From positions 16,005 through 80,004 of the forward strand of contig NZ_JADLJS010000025.1 of NCBI RefSeq assembly GCF_015680405.1: a stretch of 64,000 nucleotides of DNA. Direction: 5' to 3'. This stretch comes from Pseudomonas pudica (GTDB lineage Bacteria > Pseudomonadota > Gammaproteobacteria > Pseudomonadales > Pseudomonadaceae). Positions 6,065 to 14,569 of the stretch are shown piece by piece. Position 1 is the first letter of the stretch. Each line of letters starts with the position of its first letter. The notes under the pieces are model-generated. The model worked only from the letters and a program-made list of their open reading frames with translations, was not told where the DNA came from and did no database searches. Position numbers and translations under genes: made by a program.

Positions 6065-7747
6065 ATGTTGCAGACCCGCATCATCAAGCCCGCCGAGGGC
6101 GCCTACGCCTACCCCCTGCTCATCAAGCGCCTGCTGATGTCTGGCAGCCGCTATGAAAAGACCCGCGAAATCGTCTACCGCGACCAGTTGCGGCTGACCT
6201 ACCCACAACTGAACGAGCGCATCGCGCGCTTGGCCAACGTGCTGACCGAAGCCGGAGTAAAGGCCGGTGACACCGTGGCGGTGATGGATTGGGACAGCCA
6301 CCGCTACCTGGAGTGCATGTTCGCCATCCCGATGATCGGCGCGGTAGTGCACACCATCAACGTACGCCTGTCGCCCGAGCAGATTCTGTACACCATGAAC
6401 CACGCCGAAGACCGCGTGGTGCTGGTCAACAGCGACTTCGTCGGCCTGTACCAGGCCATCGCGGGGCAACTGACTACCGTCGACAAGACCCTTCTGCTGA
6501 CTGACGGCCCAGACAAGACAGCCGAGCTGCCCAACCTGGTGGGTGAGTACGAGCAACTGCTGGCCGCTGCCAGCCCGCACTACGACTTCCCGGACTTCGA
6601 CGAGAACTCGGTGGCCACTACCTTCTACACCACCGGCACCACCGGCAACCCCAAGGGGGTGTACTTCACCCACCGGCAGCTGGTGCTGCATACCCTGGCT
6701 GAAGCTTCGGTGACCGGTAGCATCGACAGCGTGCGCCTGCTGGGCAGCAACGATGTGTACATGCCCATCACGCCGATGTTCCACGTGCACGCCTGGGGCA
6801 TTCCCTACGCCGCCACCATGCTCGGCATGAAACAGGTGTATCCGGGGCGCTATGAGCCGGACATGCTGGTCAAGCTGTGGCGCGAAGAGAAAGTCACCTT
6901 CTCCCATTGCGTGCCGACCATCCTGCAGATGCTGCTCAACTGCCCAAACTCTCAAGGCCAGGACTTCGGCGGCTGGAAGATCATCATCGGCGGCAGCGCA
7001 CTCAACCGCTCGTTGTACCAGGCCGCCCTGGCACGCGGCATCCAGCTGACCGCCGCGTATGGCATGTCCGAGACCTGCCCGCTGATTTCCGCCGCCCACC
7101 TGAACGATGAGCTGCAGGCCGGCAGCGAGGATGAGCGCGTCACCTACCGCATCAAGGCCGGCGTGCCGGTGCCGCTGGTCGAGGCGGCCATCGTCGACGG
7201 CGACGGCAACTTCCTGCCCGCCGATGGTGAAACCCAGGGCGAGCTGGTGCTACGGGCGCCGTGGCTGACCATGGGCTACTTCAAGGAGGCGCAGAAGAGC
7301 GAGGAGCTGTGGCAGGGCGGCTGGTTGCACACCGGTGATGTCGCCACGCTCGATGGCATGGGCTACATCGACATCCGCGACCGCATCAAGGATGTGATCA
7401 AGACTGGTGGCGAGTGGATTTCCTCGCTCGACCTCGAAGACCTGATCAGCCGCCACCCGGCCGTGCGCGAAGTGGCGGTGGTGGGGGTGGCCGACCCGCA
7501 GTGGGGTGAACGCCCGTTTGCCCTGCTGGTGGTGCGCGAAGACCAGGTCATTGACGCCAAGGCGCTGAAGGAGCACCTCAAGCCGTTCGTCGAGCAAGGG
7601 CACATCAACAAGTGGGCGATTCCAAGCCAGATCGCTGTTGTTACTGAAATTCCCAAGACCAGTGTCGGCAAGCTCGACAAGAAACGCATCCGCCAGGACA
7701 TCGTCCAGTGGCAGGCCAGCAACAGCGCGTTCCTCTCCACGCTGTAA
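6065..7747 (+). CDS. Medium-chain fatty acid-CoA ligase (AlkK-like)
   Basis: A 560-residue adenylate-forming enzyme. The AMP-binding P-loop TTGTTGNPKG is at 189-198, followed by AYGMSET, the GWLHTGDVA motif, the hinge IRDRIKDVIKTGGEWIS and the catalytic lysine region PKTSVGKLDKKRIR near the end. The order and spacing match AlkK-type medium-chain acyl-CoA synthetases; in P. putida such an enzyme is known to feed acyl-CoA to beta-oxidation and polyhydroxyalkanoate synthesis. It has no signal or membrane segment. ATG at 6065 follows AAGGGA; a TTG 33 bases earlier has no support. The gene is monocistronic and ends in a strong hairpin. Confidence 0.88.
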   Translation: MLQTRIIKPAEGAYAYPLLIKRLLMSGSRYEKTREIVYRDQLRLTYPQLNERIARLANVLTEAGVKAGDTVAVMDWDSHRYLECMFAIPMIGAVVHTINVRLSPEQILYTMNHAEDRVVLVNSDFVGLYQAIAGQLTTVDKTLLLTDGPDKTAELPNLVGEYEQLLAAASPHYDFPDFDENSVATTFYTTGTTGNPKGVYFTHRQLVLHTLAEASVTGSIDSVRLLGSNDVYMPITPMFHVHAWGIPYAATMLGMKQVYPGRYEPDMLVKLWREEKVTFSHCVPTILQMLLNCPNSQGQDFGGWKIIIGGSALNRSLYQAALARGIQLTAAYGMSETCPLISAAHLNDELQAGSEDERVTYRIKAGVPVPLVEAAIVDGDGNFLPADGETQGELVLRAPWLTMGYFKEAQKSEELWQGGWLHTGDVATLDGMGYIDIRDRIKDVIKTGGEWISSLDLEDLISRHPAVREVAVVGVADPQWGERPFALLVVREDQVIDAKALKEHLKPFVEQGHINKWAIPSQIAVVTEIPKTSVGKLDKKRIRQDIVQWQASNSAFLSTL

Positions 7748-7752
7748 CCGCC

Positions 7753-7786
7753 ATGCGGGTCGCGTATCGCAGCACGCGACCCGCAT
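7753..7786 (+). terminator. Perfect 13-bp hairpin after acyl-CoA ligase gene
   Basis: ATGCGGGTCGCGT and ACGCGACCCGCAT form a perfect 13-bp stem with an 8-base loop, six bases after the stop codon. There is no T-run, so it may protect the 3' end or assist Rho rather than act as a classical intrinsic terminator. The remaining stretch to 8050 shows nothing recognisable. Confidence 0.5.
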
Positions 7787-8050
7787 GCTAGAGGGGTGGA
7801 ACCTTGCCAAACGGCAGAAATACGCCATCCTTTAGCACTGCCAGCACGCAGCCGGGGCAACATGGCAGCGAGTTGGCCGCACGGAGCGCAAATCACACTT
7901 TAGAGGGATCAAGCGCCTGTGCCTTGCTGGCTATAGTCGGGGCCAGGGGATTTTCAGGAATGGGGGAGGCGACATGCGCAAGCCGTGTCGCCGCAGGCGC
8001 AAGCCTGCAAACCGGTCGCTCGGGCCGTTCTTGAAAGGACTCACTGCCAT

Positions 8051-8058
8051 AACAAAAA
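8051..8058 (+). promoter_or_regulatory. Hfq/Crc A-rich (CA) motif before DUF1302 gene
   Basis: AACAAAAA fits the AAnAAnAA catabolite-activity motif bound by Hfq/Crc in Pseudomonas. It lies nine bases before the GGAG ribosome site of the DUF1302 gene, the usual place for translational carbon catabolite repression. Confidence 0.5.
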
Positions 8059-8078
8059 AAGTACATGGAGTAGCGTCG

Positions 8079-9965
8079 ATGAAATCTGCAAACCTGTTCT
8101 GGCGCCGGGCCAAGTTGCCCCTGGCTGTCAGCCTTGCTTCCACGCTCGCAAGTCCTGCTTTCGCTGTCAGTTTCAACATTGGTGAAATCGAAGGCCAGTT
8201 CGACTCGTCGCTCTCCATCGGCGCCAGCTGGTCGACGGCCAACCCCAACAAGAACCTGATCGGGGTGAACAACGGCGGCAAGGGCCTGTCGCAGACATCC
8301 GACGATGGCCACCTGAACTTCAAGAAGGGCGAAACCTTCTCCAAGATCTTCAAGGGCATCCATGACCTGGAGCTCAAGTACGGCGACACCGGCGTGTTTG
8401 TCCGCGGCAAGTACTGGTACGACTTCGAACTGAAGGACGAAGGCCGCGAGTTCAAGGACATCAGCGACTCCAACCGCAAGGAAGGCGCCAAATCGTCCGG
8501 TGCCGAGCTGCTCGACGCTTTCGTCTACCACAACTACTCCATCGGCGATCAGCCAGGCTCGGTGCGCCTGGGCAAGCAGGTGGTGAGCTGGGGTGAAAGT
8601 ACCTTCATCGGTGGCGGCATCAACTCGATCAACCCTATCGACGTGTCGGCGTTTCGCCGCCCGGGGGCCGAGATCAAGGAAGGCCTGATCCCGGTCAACA
8701 TGTTCTACATCTCGCAAAGCCTGACCGACAACCTGTCGGCCGAGGCCTTCTATCAGATCGAATGGGACCAGACGGTCGTCGACAACTGCGGCACCTTCTT
8801 CTCCCAGCCGGACATCATTGCCGACGGCTGTACCGACAACCTGCGCGTGCTCAACAGCAGTCGCACAGTGCCGGGGGCGGCGCAGCAATTTCTTGCCACC
8901 CGTGGCGTGAACATCAACGAAGAAGGGGTGATGGTGCGCCGCGGCGCCGACCGCGATGCGCGTGACAGCGGCCAGTTTGGCGTGGCAATGCGCTACATGT
9001 TCGAGCCGCTGGACACCGAGTTTGGCGCCTACTTCATGAACTACCACAGCCGTGCGCCAATCTTCAGTGCCACCGGGGCCGCGCCTTCAGTGTTCGCCGG
9101 GCTGAGCGCCCTGCCTGCACAGCTGCGCGCATTGGCACCGCTGATCGTGGCAGGTAACTCCGAATACTTCGTCGAATACCCCGAGGACATCCGCCTCTAT
9201 GGCTTGAGCTTCTCTACCACGTTGCCCACCGGGACCGCCTGGAGCGGCGAACTCAGCTACCGTCCCAACGCACCGGTGCAACTGAATACCACGGATATCC
9301 TGTTCGCCGGGGTCCGCCCCATTGGCGGTGCCTTGAGCAACGCTTCGCTACTGACCGGTACGCCGGGGCAGGACTTGCACGGGTATCGCCGCAAGGAAAT
9401 CACTCAGTTCCAGACCACCCTCACGCATTTCTTCGACCAGGTAATGGGCGCCAGCCGCATGACCGTGGTGGGCGAGCTGGGTGTCACCCATGTGGGCGGC
9501 CTGGAGAGCGCCCACGATACTCGCTACGGTCGCGACCCGGTGTTCGGTCCAGGCCCGCTGCCATCCACCGGTGGAGCAAACACCTGTCAGGCCCTGAATG
9601 CCAGCACCATCGCAGGCGCTGGTGCTGGTGCCTCCACCGCCAACCTGAGCCGCAACTGCGAGAACGATGGCTTTACCACCAGCACGTCCTGGGGTTACCG
9701 CGCCCGAGTCATCTGGGACTACAACGACGTCTTTGCCGGGGTCAACCTGAAGCCAAGCGTGGCCTGGTCGCATGATGTTTCCGGCTATTCGCCTGGCCCT
9801 GGCGCCAACTTCGAGGAGGGCCGCAAGGCTGTCAGCCTGGGCCTGGACGCCGAGTACCAGAACACCTACACGGCAAGCCTGTCGTACACCAACTTCTTCG
9901 ATGGCGAGTACACCACCGTGGATGACCGCGACTTCGTCGCGCTCAGCTTCGGCGTGAACTTCTAA
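8079..9965 (+). CDS. DUF1302 family outer-membrane protein
   Basis: A 628-residue protein with a Sec signal peptide (cleavage near AFA at 27-29) and alternating aromatic/polar strands ending in Phe (FGVNF), as in outer-membrane beta-barrels. The sequence FNIGEIEGQFDSSLSIGASW after the signal is typical of DUF1302. GGAG is eight bases before ATG 8079; an upstream ATG at 7974 would hide the signal peptide. It is followed after 25 bases by a DUF1329 gene, a pairing widely conserved in proteobacteria and often next to RND-type transporters or growth on hydrophobic substrates. Function is not established. Confidence 0.88.
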   Translation: MKSANLFWRRAKLPLAVSLASTLASPAFAVSFNIGEIEGQFDSSLSIGASWSTANPNKNLIGVNNGGKGLSQTSDDGHLNFKKGETFSKIFKGIHDLELKYGDTGVFVRGKYWYDFELKDEGREFKDISDSNRKEGAKSSGAELLDAFVYHNYSIGDQPGSVRLGKQVVSWGESTFIGGGINSINPIDVSAFRRPGAEIKEGLIPVNMFYISQSLTDNLSAEAFYQIEWDQTVVDNCGTFFSQPDIIADGCTDNLRVLNSSRTVPGAAQQFLATRGVNINEEGVMVRRGADRDARDSGQFGVAMRYMFEPLDTEFGAYFMNYHSRAPIFSATGAAPSVFAGLSALPAQLRALAPLIVAGNSEYFVEYPEDIRLYGLSFSTTLPTGTAWSGELSYRPNAPVQLNTTDILFAGVRPIGGALSNASLLTGTPGQDLHGYRRKEITQFQTTLTHFFDQVMGASRMTVVGELGVTHVGGLESAHDTRYGRDPVFGPGPLPSTGGANTCQALNASTIAGAGAGASTANLSRNCENDGFTTSTSWGYRARVIWDYNDVFAGVNLKPSVAWSHDVSGYSPGPGANFEEGRKAVSLGLDAEYQNTYTASLSYTNFFDGEYTTVDDRDFVALSFGVNF

Positions 9966-9990
9966 GCATTCAGATCCAGGACGACACGAC

Positions 9991-11355
9991 ATGAACAAGA
10001 CCAGAAGTCTGCTGCAAGCCGGTGTGCTGGGCCTGTCCCTGCTGGCGACCAGCGTCATGGCTGCAGTATCCGCCGACGAGGCGGCCAAGCTGGGCAGTAC
10101 CCTGACCCCGATGGGCGCCGAAAAGGCTGGCAACGCCGATGGCTCGATCGGGCCGTGGGAACCGCTGTCCAAGAGCTCGGGCAGCGTCGACGGCAAGGGC
10201 TTCCTGTCCGACCCGTACGGCAGTGACAAGCCGCTGTTCACCATCACCGCGCAGAACGCCGACCAGTACAAGGACAAGCTCTCGCCGGGCCAGCTAGCCA
10301 TGCTCAAGCGCTATCCGGATACCTTCAAGATCCCGGTATTCAAGACCCATCGCGGTTCCACGGTGCCGGCCGATGTGTTCGCTGCCATCAAGGAAAACGC
10401 TACCAAGACCACCCTGGTCGAAGGCGGCAACGGTCTGAACAACTTCCGCACGGCTGTACCGTTCCCGATCCCGAAAAGCGGCCTGGAGGTGATCTGGAAC
10501 CACATCACCCGCTACCGGGGCGGTAGCGTCAGCCGTCTGGTGACCCAGGCAACGCCGCAGCAGAACGGCTCTTTCAACCCGGTGTACTTCTCCGACCAGT
10601 TCGTCTTCCGCGAAAGAATGAAGGATTACGATCCGAGCAACCCGGGCAACATCCTGTTCTACTTCAAACAGGAAGTGACCGCGCCTGCGCGTCTGGCCGG
10701 TACCGTGCTGCTGGTACACGAAACCCTCGACCAGGTGAAGGAACCGCGCAAGGCGTGGATCTACAACGCCGGTCAGCGCCGCGTGCGCCAGGCACCACAA
10801 GTGTCGTACGACGGCCCGGGTACCGCCGCCGACGGTTTGCGCACCTCCGACAACCTGGACATGTTCAACGGTGCGCCAGACCGCTATGACTGGAAGCTGG
10901 AAGGCAAGAAGGAGATGTACATCGCATCCAACGCCTTCAAGCTCGACGACCCTAAGCTCAAGTACACCGACATCATCAAGGCCGGGCACATCAATCAGGA
11001 CCTGGCCCGTTACGAGCTGCGCCGTGTATGGCACGTGGTCGCCACCCTCAAGCCGGGCCAGCGGCACATCTATGCCAAGCGTGACTTCTACATCGACGAG
11101 GACACCTGGCAGGCTGCGGTGATTGACCAGTACGACGGCCGTGGCCAACTGTGGCGCGTGTCCGAGGCACATGCCCAGCCGTACTACAACGTGGAAGTGC
11201 CGTGGTACACCCTGGAGGCCATCTATGACCTGCAGTCTGGCCGTTACCTGGCCCTGGGCATGAAGAACGAAGAGAAGCGCGCCTACGACTTCGGCTTCAG
11301 CGCCAGCAAGGCGGACTTCCAGCCTGCGGCACTGCGCCAGTCGGGTATTCGCTAA
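9991..11355 (+). CDS. DUF1329 family periplasmic protein
   Basis: A 454-residue protein with a signal peptide cut near VMA-AVS (residue 24). It contains the DUF1329 features: YPDTFKIPVFKTHR, the repeat of FYFKQEV and charged beta strands similar to LolA/LolB-like folds, suggesting binding of a lipidic ligand in the periplasm. AGGA lies nine bases before the start. It forms an operon with the DUF1302 barrel and ends with an intrinsic terminator. A working model is a periplasmic carrier plus an outer-membrane barrel for a hydrophobic compound; this is inference. Confidence 0.88.
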   Translation: MNKTRSLLQAGVLGLSLLATSVMAAVSADEAAKLGSTLTPMGAEKAGNADGSIGPWEPLSKSSGSVDGKGFLSDPYGSDKPLFTITAQNADQYKDKLSPGQLAMLKRYPDTFKIPVFKTHRGSTVPADVFAAIKENATKTTLVEGGNGLNNFRTAVPFPIPKSGLEVIWNHITRYRGGSVSRLVTQATPQQNGSFNPVYFSDQFVFRERMKDYDPSNPGNILFYFKQEVTAPARLAGTVLLVHETLDQVKEPRKAWIYNAGQRRVRQAPQVSYDGPGTAADGLRTSDNLDMFNGAPDRYDWKLEGKKEMYIASNAFKLDDPKLKYTDIIKAGHINQDLARYELRRVWHVVATLKPGQRHIYAKRDFYIDEDTWQAAVIDQYDGRGQLWRVSEAHAQPYYNVEVPWYTLEAIYDLQSGRYLALGMKNEEKRAYDFGFSASKADFQPAALRQSGIR

Positions 11356-11374
11356 GTATCGCGCAACCTCGGAG

Positions 11375-11403
11375 CGCCCCGGCTTGCCCGGGGCGTTTCA
11401 TTT
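11375..11403 (+). terminator. Intrinsic terminator of the DUF1302-DUF1329 operon
   Basis: CGCCCCGG-CTTGC-CCGGGGCG forms a perfect 8-bp GC stem followed by TTTCATTTT, 19 bases after the DUF1329 stop. Confidence 0.75.
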
Positions 11404-11405
11404 TC

Positions 11406-11513
11406 CTGTACCGGCCCCTTCGCGGGTGAACCCGCTCCCACAGGTACTGCACTGCACTTGAAACGTGCAATCCCTGTGGGGCCGGGTTCACCCGCGAAGA
11501 GGCCGGTCCAGGC
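11406..11513. repeat. REP pair (inverted)
   Basis: Left arm CTTCGCGGGTGAACCCGCTC and right arm GGGTTCACCCGCGAAGAGGC face each other, 47 bases apart. The rest of this gene-free stretch up to 11692 shows no further recognisable element. Confidence 0.85.
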
Positions 11514-11692
11514 AATAAACCTGCTGAATACCTCCCCAAACCCCCGCCCCAGCCCCTGTCCATCAGACGTGTTGCTTTTTGTCGCAGTCTTTTCCAGGGG
11601 AATTGAGCCCATCATCTTCAAATGGGCAGCGTTACCCGCTAGTCTCGCAAGCATCCATACCGCCGTAGTCTTCCAACCAGAACGAGCCGGCC

Positions 11693-14410
11693 ATGACAGA
11701 TCTGTCCCGTACGCATGGATTCACCAGCCAGGCCCTGGGCCTGCTGGACGGGCGTTTCTTCCGGCCGCCCTTGCCGGACGGCCATGTACCGCGCCTGCGC
11801 CTGTGCCAGCGGCTGCAAGCCGGCCTCGGCGGGCGGCTGTTGCTGGTCAATGCCCCGGCGGGTTTCGGCAAAAGCTCCCTGGCCATTGAATTTTGCGAAG
11901 CGCTGCCCGAGCACTGGCGTAGCCTGTGGCTGGGCCTGAGCCAACGGGATGCCGACCCTGGCCGCTTCCTCGAACGCTTGCTCGAAGGCCTGCAACAGTA
12001 TTGCCCGGCACTGGGTGGCCAGGCCATGGGCCTGCTGAAAATGCGCCAGCGCCACCAGCCGTTCGCCTTCGAGGAATGGCTCGACGGCCTGCTCGACGAG
12101 CTGGCGTTGTACCTGCAAGCCGATACTCCCTTGTTGCTGGTGCTGGACGACTATCATCTGGCCCAGGGGCCAGTGCTCGATCGTTGCCTGCAGTTCTTCC
12201 TCAACCACCTGCCCCCCGGCCTGGTACTGCTGGTCACCAGCCGCCAGCGCCCGGACTGGCACCTGGCGCGCCTGCGCCTGTCGCGGCAACTGGTCGAGCT
12301 CAACGAACAGGACTTGCGCCTGACCGCCGAAGAATCGCTGGCGGTGATCGGCCGTCAACCCACCGGCCTGCGCGGCCAGGCCCTGGACAACCTGATCCAG
12401 CGCAGCGACGGTTGGGTGGCCGGGTTGCGTTTCTGGCAACTGGCTGCCAGCGAGTCCGCTGACGACCAGGCCTTGCCCCAGGCCTTGCATGGTGGTGAGG
12501 GCCTGATCCGCGACTATCTGCTGGAAGAAGTCATCGACATGCTGCCCGCCGACGTGCAGGCCTTCCTGTACGAAACGGCCTGCCAGGAGCGTTTCTGCGC
12601 TCCGTTGTGCGATGCCGTGCGCGGCCGCCACGACAGTGCCTCGATCCTGCGCTTCTTGCAGGCGCACCAGGTGTTTCTGGTGCCGCTGGACGAGCATGGC
12701 CACTGGTTCCGCTATCACCACCTGTTCTCCGACCTGCTGCGCAGCCGCCAGGCCAGCGAGCCGCTGGCCGGCCTGCAGTTGCGTGCCTGCCGCTGGTTCG
12801 AAAGCCAGGGCCTGCTCGACGAAGCGGTGGAGCAGGCGCTGCGGGCCGGTCACCTCGATGTCGCGGCCGACCTGGTGCAGAGCCTGTCCGAGGAGCAACT
12901 GCTGGCCGAACAGAACGTCGGCATGCTGCTGCGCTGGAAGATGGACCTGCCCGACAGCCTGTTGATAAGCACGCCGCGGTTGATCGTGTTGTACAGCTGG
13001 GCGTTGGGCCTGGCGTGCCAGCTGGACGCGGCCGAGGAGCTGGCGGGGTATCTCAGCCGCTTCCTGCCCGCGCCTTCGGCGACCGCGCAAAAGTCCATGC
13101 TGGCCCAGTGGCTGGCGCTCAGTGGTGTGATCGCCCGTGGCCGTGGCGACCGCGAGCGCACCTTGGCCTATTGCGGCGAAGCGCTGCAGAGCCTGCCGAG
13201 CAAGCGTTATGGCCAACGCCTGGTGTGCCTGTCGACGCTGTCCAACCTGGCGATTGCCGATGGCGACTTCTGGCGGGCCCGTGGCTGGAACCGCGAGGCC
13301 CTGGAGCTGGCCCAGCGCGTTGGCAACCCATTGTTCGAGGCCCTGGCCCATTACGACCGGGCGCGGGTGCTGCATGCCCGTGGCGAGGTGTTGCGCGCGC
13401 TGGACGAAGTGCGCGAGGGGCTTCAGCGCCTGCAAGGGCTGTCGGCACAGCGGCTGTATGCCGTGCGCGCCCGCCTGACGCTTTACGAAGGGTACCTGCT
13501 GGTATCGCGTCTGCAGCCGTCCCAGGGCCGTGCCCGGTTGCGTGCGGGATTGGGCGAGGCGCGGGCCTGCCGCGATATCAGCGTGCTCATCGGCCACTGC
13601 GTGATCGCTACGCTCGATGGCCGCGAAGGGCACTTTGCCGAGGCTTTTGCCGAACTGGCCGAGGCCGAGCGGCTGATGCACATCTGGGATGTGCCGCCGG
13701 TCTACTACCTGGCCATGATCACGCTGGTCAAATGCGAATTGTGGCTGGCACAGGGGCGCATCGACCTGGCCGAGTCCTGGTTGCTGCGCCTGGGCCAGAC
13801 CTACGGTGGCGAGCAACCGGCGGCGGCCCCGGAGTTCCACCCGTTGCTGCCGTTGCACATCGCCTTGCAGCAGGCATCGCTCGAGCGTATCCAGGCGCGT
13901 AGCGGCGAGGCGGCGCAACGCCTGGCCAGCCTGGTCGAGCACGGCCAGGCCAGTGGCGGCATGATGCTCAGCGTCAGTGCCCTGTGCCAGTGGCTTGGCT
14001 TGTTGCTGGGCGAAGGCCGGGAAGGGCAGGCCGCCCAGTTGTTGCCACGGTTGCTGGAGGCAGCCCAGGGCGGCGTGCTGCAACCGTTCCAGCCTCTGCT
14101 GGAGCAGCACCCGCAGTGGCTTCTCGAACAGCTGCGGGCTGTTGCCGCTTGCCCGGTGCAGGCCGAGCTGCTCAAACGCCTGCCGCAGATGCCAAGCACC
14201 AGCACCGGCAGCGGCGAAGCCCTGAGTAGCCGCGAGCTGGCCGTGCTCGAGCTGATTGCCCAGGGTTGTTCCAACCAGCAGATCAGCGAGCGGCTGTTCA
14301 TTTCCCTGCATACGGTGAAAACCCACGCCAGCCATATCAACAGCAAGCTTGGGGTGGAGCGGCGTACCCAGGCGGTGGCCAAGGCCAAGTCCCTGGGGCT
14401 GTTGGCGTGA
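11693..14410 (+). CDS. LuxR-family ATP-dependent transcriptional regulator (MalT/LAL type)
   Basis: A 905-residue large ATP-binding LuxR regulator. The N-terminal STAND NTPase has Walker A APAGFGKSS (54-62) and Walker B-like LLLVLDDYH. A long alpha-helical, TPR-like sensor region follows, and the last 60 residues are a LuxR helix-turn-helix (LSSRELAVLELIAQG to VKTHASHINSKLGV). MalT-type proteins bind an inducer and ATP, oligomerise and activate nearby promoters. The DUF1302/DUF1329 operon immediately upstream on the same strand is the obvious candidate target. The ribosome site is weak (GAG), consistent with low expression. Effector unknown. Confidence 0.9.
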   Translation: MTDLSRTHGFTSQALGLLDGRFFRPPLPDGHVPRLRLCQRLQAGLGGRLLLVNAPAGFGKSSLAIEFCEALPEHWRSLWLGLSQRDADPGRFLERLLEGLQQYCPALGGQAMGLLKMRQRHQPFAFEEWLDGLLDELALYLQADTPLLLVLDDYHLAQGPVLDRCLQFFLNHLPPGLVLLVTSRQRPDWHLARLRLSRQLVELNEQDLRLTAEESLAVIGRQPTGLRGQALDNLIQRSDGWVAGLRFWQLAASESADDQALPQALHGGEGLIRDYLLEEVIDMLPADVQAFLYETACQERFCAPLCDAVRGRHDSASILRFLQAHQVFLVPLDEHGHWFRYHHLFSDLLRSRQASEPLAGLQLRACRWFESQGLLDEAVEQALRAGHLDVAADLVQSLSEEQLLAEQNVGMLLRWKMDLPDSLLISTPRLIVLYSWALGLACQLDAAEELAGYLSRFLPAPSATAQKSMLAQWLALSGVIARGRGDRERTLAYCGEALQSLPSKRYGQRLVCLSTLSNLAIADGDFWRARGWNREALELAQRVGNPLFEALAHYDRARVLHARGEVLRALDEVREGLQRLQGLSAQRLYAVRARLTLYEGYLLVSRLQPSQGRARLRAGLGEARACRDISVLIGHCVIATLDGREGHFAEAFAELAEAERLMHIWDVPPVYYLAMITLVKCELWLAQGRIDLAESWLLRLGQTYGGEQPAAAPEFHPLLPLHIALQQASLERIQARSGEAAQRLASLVEHGQASGGMMLSVSALCQWLGLLLGEGREGQAAQLLPRLLEAAQGGVLQPFQPLLEQHPQWLLEQLRAVAACPVQAELLKRLPQMPSTSTGSGEALSSRELAVLELIAQGCSNQQISERLFISLHTVKTHASHINSKLGVERRTQAVAKAKSLGLLA

Positions 14411-14569
14411 TCCTGGCCCTCCAGGGCCTTGCTCGCTAAAGTGGTGGCACAAGGCTTTGGTTCGTGGCCGCCAACGCTCTACCCTCATCTTTCCCGACCA
14501 ACTGCCGATACAGCTATCGGTGGCATCGCCTCGCGCGATTTTTCAATTATTCCAAGGCAGGTCGTGTTG

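Noticed and set aside
11639..14488. A 949-codon open frame on the minus strand opposite the LAL regulator
   Set aside because: Its translation is Gln/Leu/Arg-rich without domains, while the plus strand has Walker and LuxR motifs; it is a shadow.
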